Position numbers and translations under genes: made by a program. This document shows positions 5,726 through 7,216 of a DNA stretch of 7,216 nt, in pieces (position 1 is the first letter of the stretch; every line of letters begins with the position of its first letter). Under the pieces are notes generated by a model, which was not told the origin of the DNA, made no database searches, and worked only from the letters and a program-made list of their open reading frames with translations. This stretch comes from Bacillota bacterium. GTDB lineage: Bacteria; Bacillota; Clostridia; Christensenellales; CAG-138. The stretch covers positions 1-7,216 of the forward strand of contig JAEYHP010000182.1 of NCBI GenBank assembly GCA_023409435.1. Reading direction: 5' to 3'.

Positions 5726-5778
5726 GTCTTTTTACTCCTGTTCTATACTGCTCTATTTGTTCTGCCAACGCGGAGGAA

Positions 5779-6297
5779 CTAGGAAAGCGAATGCCACTGG
5801 CCCATTGCATAGGCGATTTCGCTTGACGTATATACCCTGAACAATGCCCTGCGCTTATGAAAATACAGATAATTCGGCACTACCCATCCGCCTGCATAAA
5901 TCACAAAAAAGATCACGGCATACAGCACGTATCCGGACGGTCCCGAATTGTACCAAAACCCAATATTGATCGAGGCGTTTACTGCCCAGAAAATCACACA
6001 AAGTATCAGATGTGCAACACCCCATCCAAATCCGCTCAGGCGAAGGTTTATCATATACATATAGGCAAGTACCGTGCAAACCATAAGCGCCAGCCCTACA
6101 GCAGCCACGACGACTATTGGTATGAATGTTTCTGATGCCAGACTGATCCTCCCAGACAATACCGGAAGCAACATGCGCAGATCAAATATTGCCGTCTGAA
6201 CAAACAATGCAATCAGGTAAATGGAGATATACGCCCGCATCCACCTTGTCGGGATTGGGCTCTCTTTTAATACAGCAATACATTCTTTGCGCCGCAT
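5779..6297 (-). CDS. Four-helix membrane protein, first paralog, lacking the tail
   Basis: The start at 6297 (MRRKECIAVLKES, 172 residues) is preferred because GGAGG (6304-6308) lies 6 bases upstream and because it aligns with the second paralog's MTNAGIKAVLKKA. An in-frame ATG at 6324 lacks a binding site. Helices lie near 22-46, 57-81, 91-113 and 123-145. The shared signature is WVVPNYLYFHKRRALFRVYT (138-157), then SSEIAYAMG. The protein ends at QWHSLS without the basic tail of the second paralog. It is the first gene of a minus-strand unit that has its own promoter and continues into the second and third paralogs and the SH3-like gene. It is the most diverged of the three. Function unknown. 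Confidence 0.75.
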   Translation of the reverse strand: MRRKECIAVLKESPIPTRWMRAYISIYLIALFVQTAIFDLRMLLPVLSGRISLASETFIPIVVVAAVGLALMVCTVLAYMYMINLRLSGFGWGVAHLILCVIFWAVNASINIGFWYNSGPSGYVLYAVIFFVIYAGGWVVPNYLYFHKRRALFRVYTSSEIAYAMGQWHSLS

Positions 6298-6342
6298 GCC
6301 GTTCCTCCACTGTTGTTTTTGCATATATATGGGGTTACTTCC

Positions 6343-6371
6343 AGTATACCCTTTCGCTCATTTGTTCGCAA
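6343..6371 (-). promoter_or_regulatory. Sigma-A promoter of the paralog/SH3 unit
   Basis: On the minus strand, TTGCGA (6371-6366) and TATACT (6348-6343) are 17 bases apart. Transcription would start near 6336, leaving a leader of about 40 nt before the ATG at 6297 and passing the alternative ATG at 6324. It is the only good promoter seen for the four genes downstream, which have short gaps (53, 21 and, counting the frameshifted tail, 31 bases). Confidence 0.72.
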
Positions 6372-6382
6372 TCGGTCTATAC

Positions 6383-6407
6383 AAAAAAACCGGAGCGTTT
6401 GCTCCGG
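6383..6407 (-). terminator. Terminator of the riboflavin transporter gene
   Basis: On the minus strand, CCGGAGC (6407-6401) pairs with GCTCCGG (6396-6390) around an AAAC loop and is followed by seven T (6389-6383). It lies 24 bases after the transporter stop and just upstream of the next promoter, separating the two minus-strand units. Confidence 0.92.
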
Positions 6408-6431
6408 CTCTGCCATTTATGATGTTTAATT

Positions 6432-7013
6432 TTACTTTGCCCTTTGTACCGCAGGAGCAGGGTTATCCGCGCGCTCAATGCGCAGCACTCGCGCAACGGA
6501 TTTGTACAGCAGGAACGTCAGCGTACCGTTCGCCACGGTCTTGATGGCGTTGAAGGGGATGATGATGGGAGCGAGCATATCCACCACCGCTTGGCGCGGC
6601 ACGCCCATGAAATGGACGGTGAATATAAGGTTCAAGGGGATCATCATCAGAATCATGCCCACAGCCCCGGAAAGCAGGCCTGCGACCGCGCCCTTGCGGG
6701 AGCGCCAGCGGCTGTAAATCAACCCCGCTACCAGCACGAACGTACCGGTGGCGCAAAAATGCATCAGCGCGCCGATCCATCCGCTGGCCGGGGAAATGAG
6801 CAGCCATTGGAGCACGCTCACCACGGCGGTAAGCGTCAGCCCCCACAGCGGGCCGTAGAGGAACGTGCCGATGAGTATGGGGACGTCCGCCATGTCATAC
6901 TCCAAGAACGTCGCACCGGGGAAAATGGGGAAATGGATGAGGTAAACAAGCAGCAGCGAAAGCCCCGCCAGCATCCCCAAGTGGACCAGCCTGTTTGTGT
7001 TTTCCCGTTTCAT
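6432..7013 (-). CDS. ribU: ECF transporter riboflavin-binding S component (RibU type)
   Basis: This 193-residue, six-helix protein binds riboflavin in the membrane and works with a shared ECF energising module (EcfA/A'/T), whose genes are not here. Family marks are FLEYDMADVPILIGTFLYGP (36-55), where the [FY]-D-x-x-D-[LV]-P segment is typical of RibU, and IPFNAIKTVANGTLTFLLYK (152-171) near the C-terminus. Length is normal for S components. The start at 7013 was chosen because GGAG (7024-7027) is 10 bases upstream and the family N-terminus begins there; the frame extends further but into the attenuator and riboswitch. The upstream FMN riboswitch supports riboflavin as substrate. It has its own terminator, so it appears monocistronic. 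Confidence 0.88.
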   Translation of the reverse strand: MKRENTNRLVHLGMLAGLSLLLVYLIHFPIFPGATFLEYDMADVPILIGTFLYGPLWGLTLTAVVSVLQWLLISPASGWIGALMHFCATGTFVLVAGLIYSRWRSRKGAVAGLLSGAVGMILMMIPLNLIFTVHFMGVPRQAVVDMLAPIIIPFNAIKTVANGTLTFLLYKSVARVLRIERADNPAPAVQRAK

Positions 7014-7081
7014 GTTGCAACCACTCCGTTTTAAAATGTATGCTTCCCGGCTTTTCACGATCCAACTTACAGCGAGGCAAC

Positions 7082-7109
7082 AAAAAACGCCCCGCTGCTG
7101 CGGCGCGTT
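7082..7109 (-). terminator. Attenuator terminator between FMN riboswitch and ribU
   Basis: On the minus strand, AACGCGCCGC (7109-7100) pairs with GCGGGGCGTT (7095-7086) with one G-G mismatch and an AGCA loop, followed by a T-run reaching 7082. It lies between the aptamer and the ribU start, as expected for a transcriptional FMN riboswitch that terminates when FMN is bound. A separate run of seven T (minus strand, 7138-7132) directly follows the aptamer. Confidence 0.7.
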
Positions 7110-7144
7110 GTGAAAAACAAGTGCGGCGATTAAAAAAATCCGTC

Positions 7145-7216
7145 GCGCTTCTTCCATCCGGACTATACCGTCGGCGCCAAAATCTCATTGGCTCAACCCT
7201 GTAAACAGGGGTCGCG
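7145..7216 (-). ncRNA. FMN riboswitch (RFN element), 3' part, cut by window edge
   Basis: Read on the minus strand from 7216, the sequence shows conserved RFN pieces in order: CGCGACCCC...CAGGGTTGA (7216-7193), the small CCAA/TTGG hairpin, then GCCGACGGTATAGTCCGGATGG (split here as 7176-7166 and 7165-7155) and GAAGAAG. These match the 3' half of the FMN aptamer. The 5' strand of the closing stem and the first hairpins lie beyond the window. It senses FMN and here should control ribU. Confidence 0.93.

Noticed and set aside
6444..7034. 196-codon plus-strand frame opposite ribU
   Set aside because: His/Gln/Arg-rich composition typical of an antisense shadow of a membrane protein gene.
1..7216. 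CRISPR array, tRNA, rRNA or complete IS element
   Set aside because: No regularly spaced direct repeats, tRNA-like cloverleaf or rRNA sequence was noticed. Only the 3' end of one IS is inside the window.

Overview
The window looks like chromosomal DNA of a Gram-positive Bacillota, most likely a Clostridia member of middling G+C. The reasons are strong AGGAGG-type ribosome binding sites, near-consensus sigma-A promoters, U-tract intrinsic terminators, an FMN riboswitch ahead of an ECF-type riboflavin transporter gene, and a CNNM/CorC family gene with a short 5' leader. No rRNA, tRNA or CRISPR array was seen.

Layout, left to right. (1) 1-107: the 3' end of an IS5-like transposase gene and a probable IS terminus, then about 150 bases with one sharp hairpin. 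(2) 262-1871: a perfect-consensus promoter, a roughly 190-nt leader holding a 15-codon reading frame (MEDSPDPARYMGLFL) and a large terminator-shaped hairpin, then a CNNM/CorC-family membrane protein gene and its terminator. (3) 1889-2033: a cluster of four tight palindromes filling the gap between two convergent genes. (4) 2041-2813: a PHP-domain metal-dependent hydrolase on the minus strand with its own promoter. (5) 2814-3964: a divergent gene for a stand-alone E2-acyltransferase-like (CAT-fold) protein, ended by a bidirectional terminator. (6) 3989-6371, minus strand: one promoter driving three tandem paralogous four-helix membrane proteins (first 6297-5779, second 5725-5057, third 5035-4511 with a frameshifted tail to 4380), followed by a small AT-rich gene for a two-repeat SH3-like protein. 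(7) 6383-7216, minus strand: terminator, riboflavin ECF S component (RibU type), attenuator and the 3' part of an FMN riboswitch cut by the window edge.

Two regions deserve most attention. The CNNM leader has the parts of a Mg2+-responsive, leader-peptide attenuator: an acidic/proline peptide like that of the enterobacterial mgtL leader, stopping 8 nt before a terminator hairpin, ahead of a gene family linked to Mg2+ transport. The paralog cluster shows strongly conserved C-terminal segments on diverged membrane domains. Its third member has lost the tail's frame by one base in a C5 tract, and its first member has only a possible tail remnant downstream. All function statements come from motif reading and recalled family features; no search was run.
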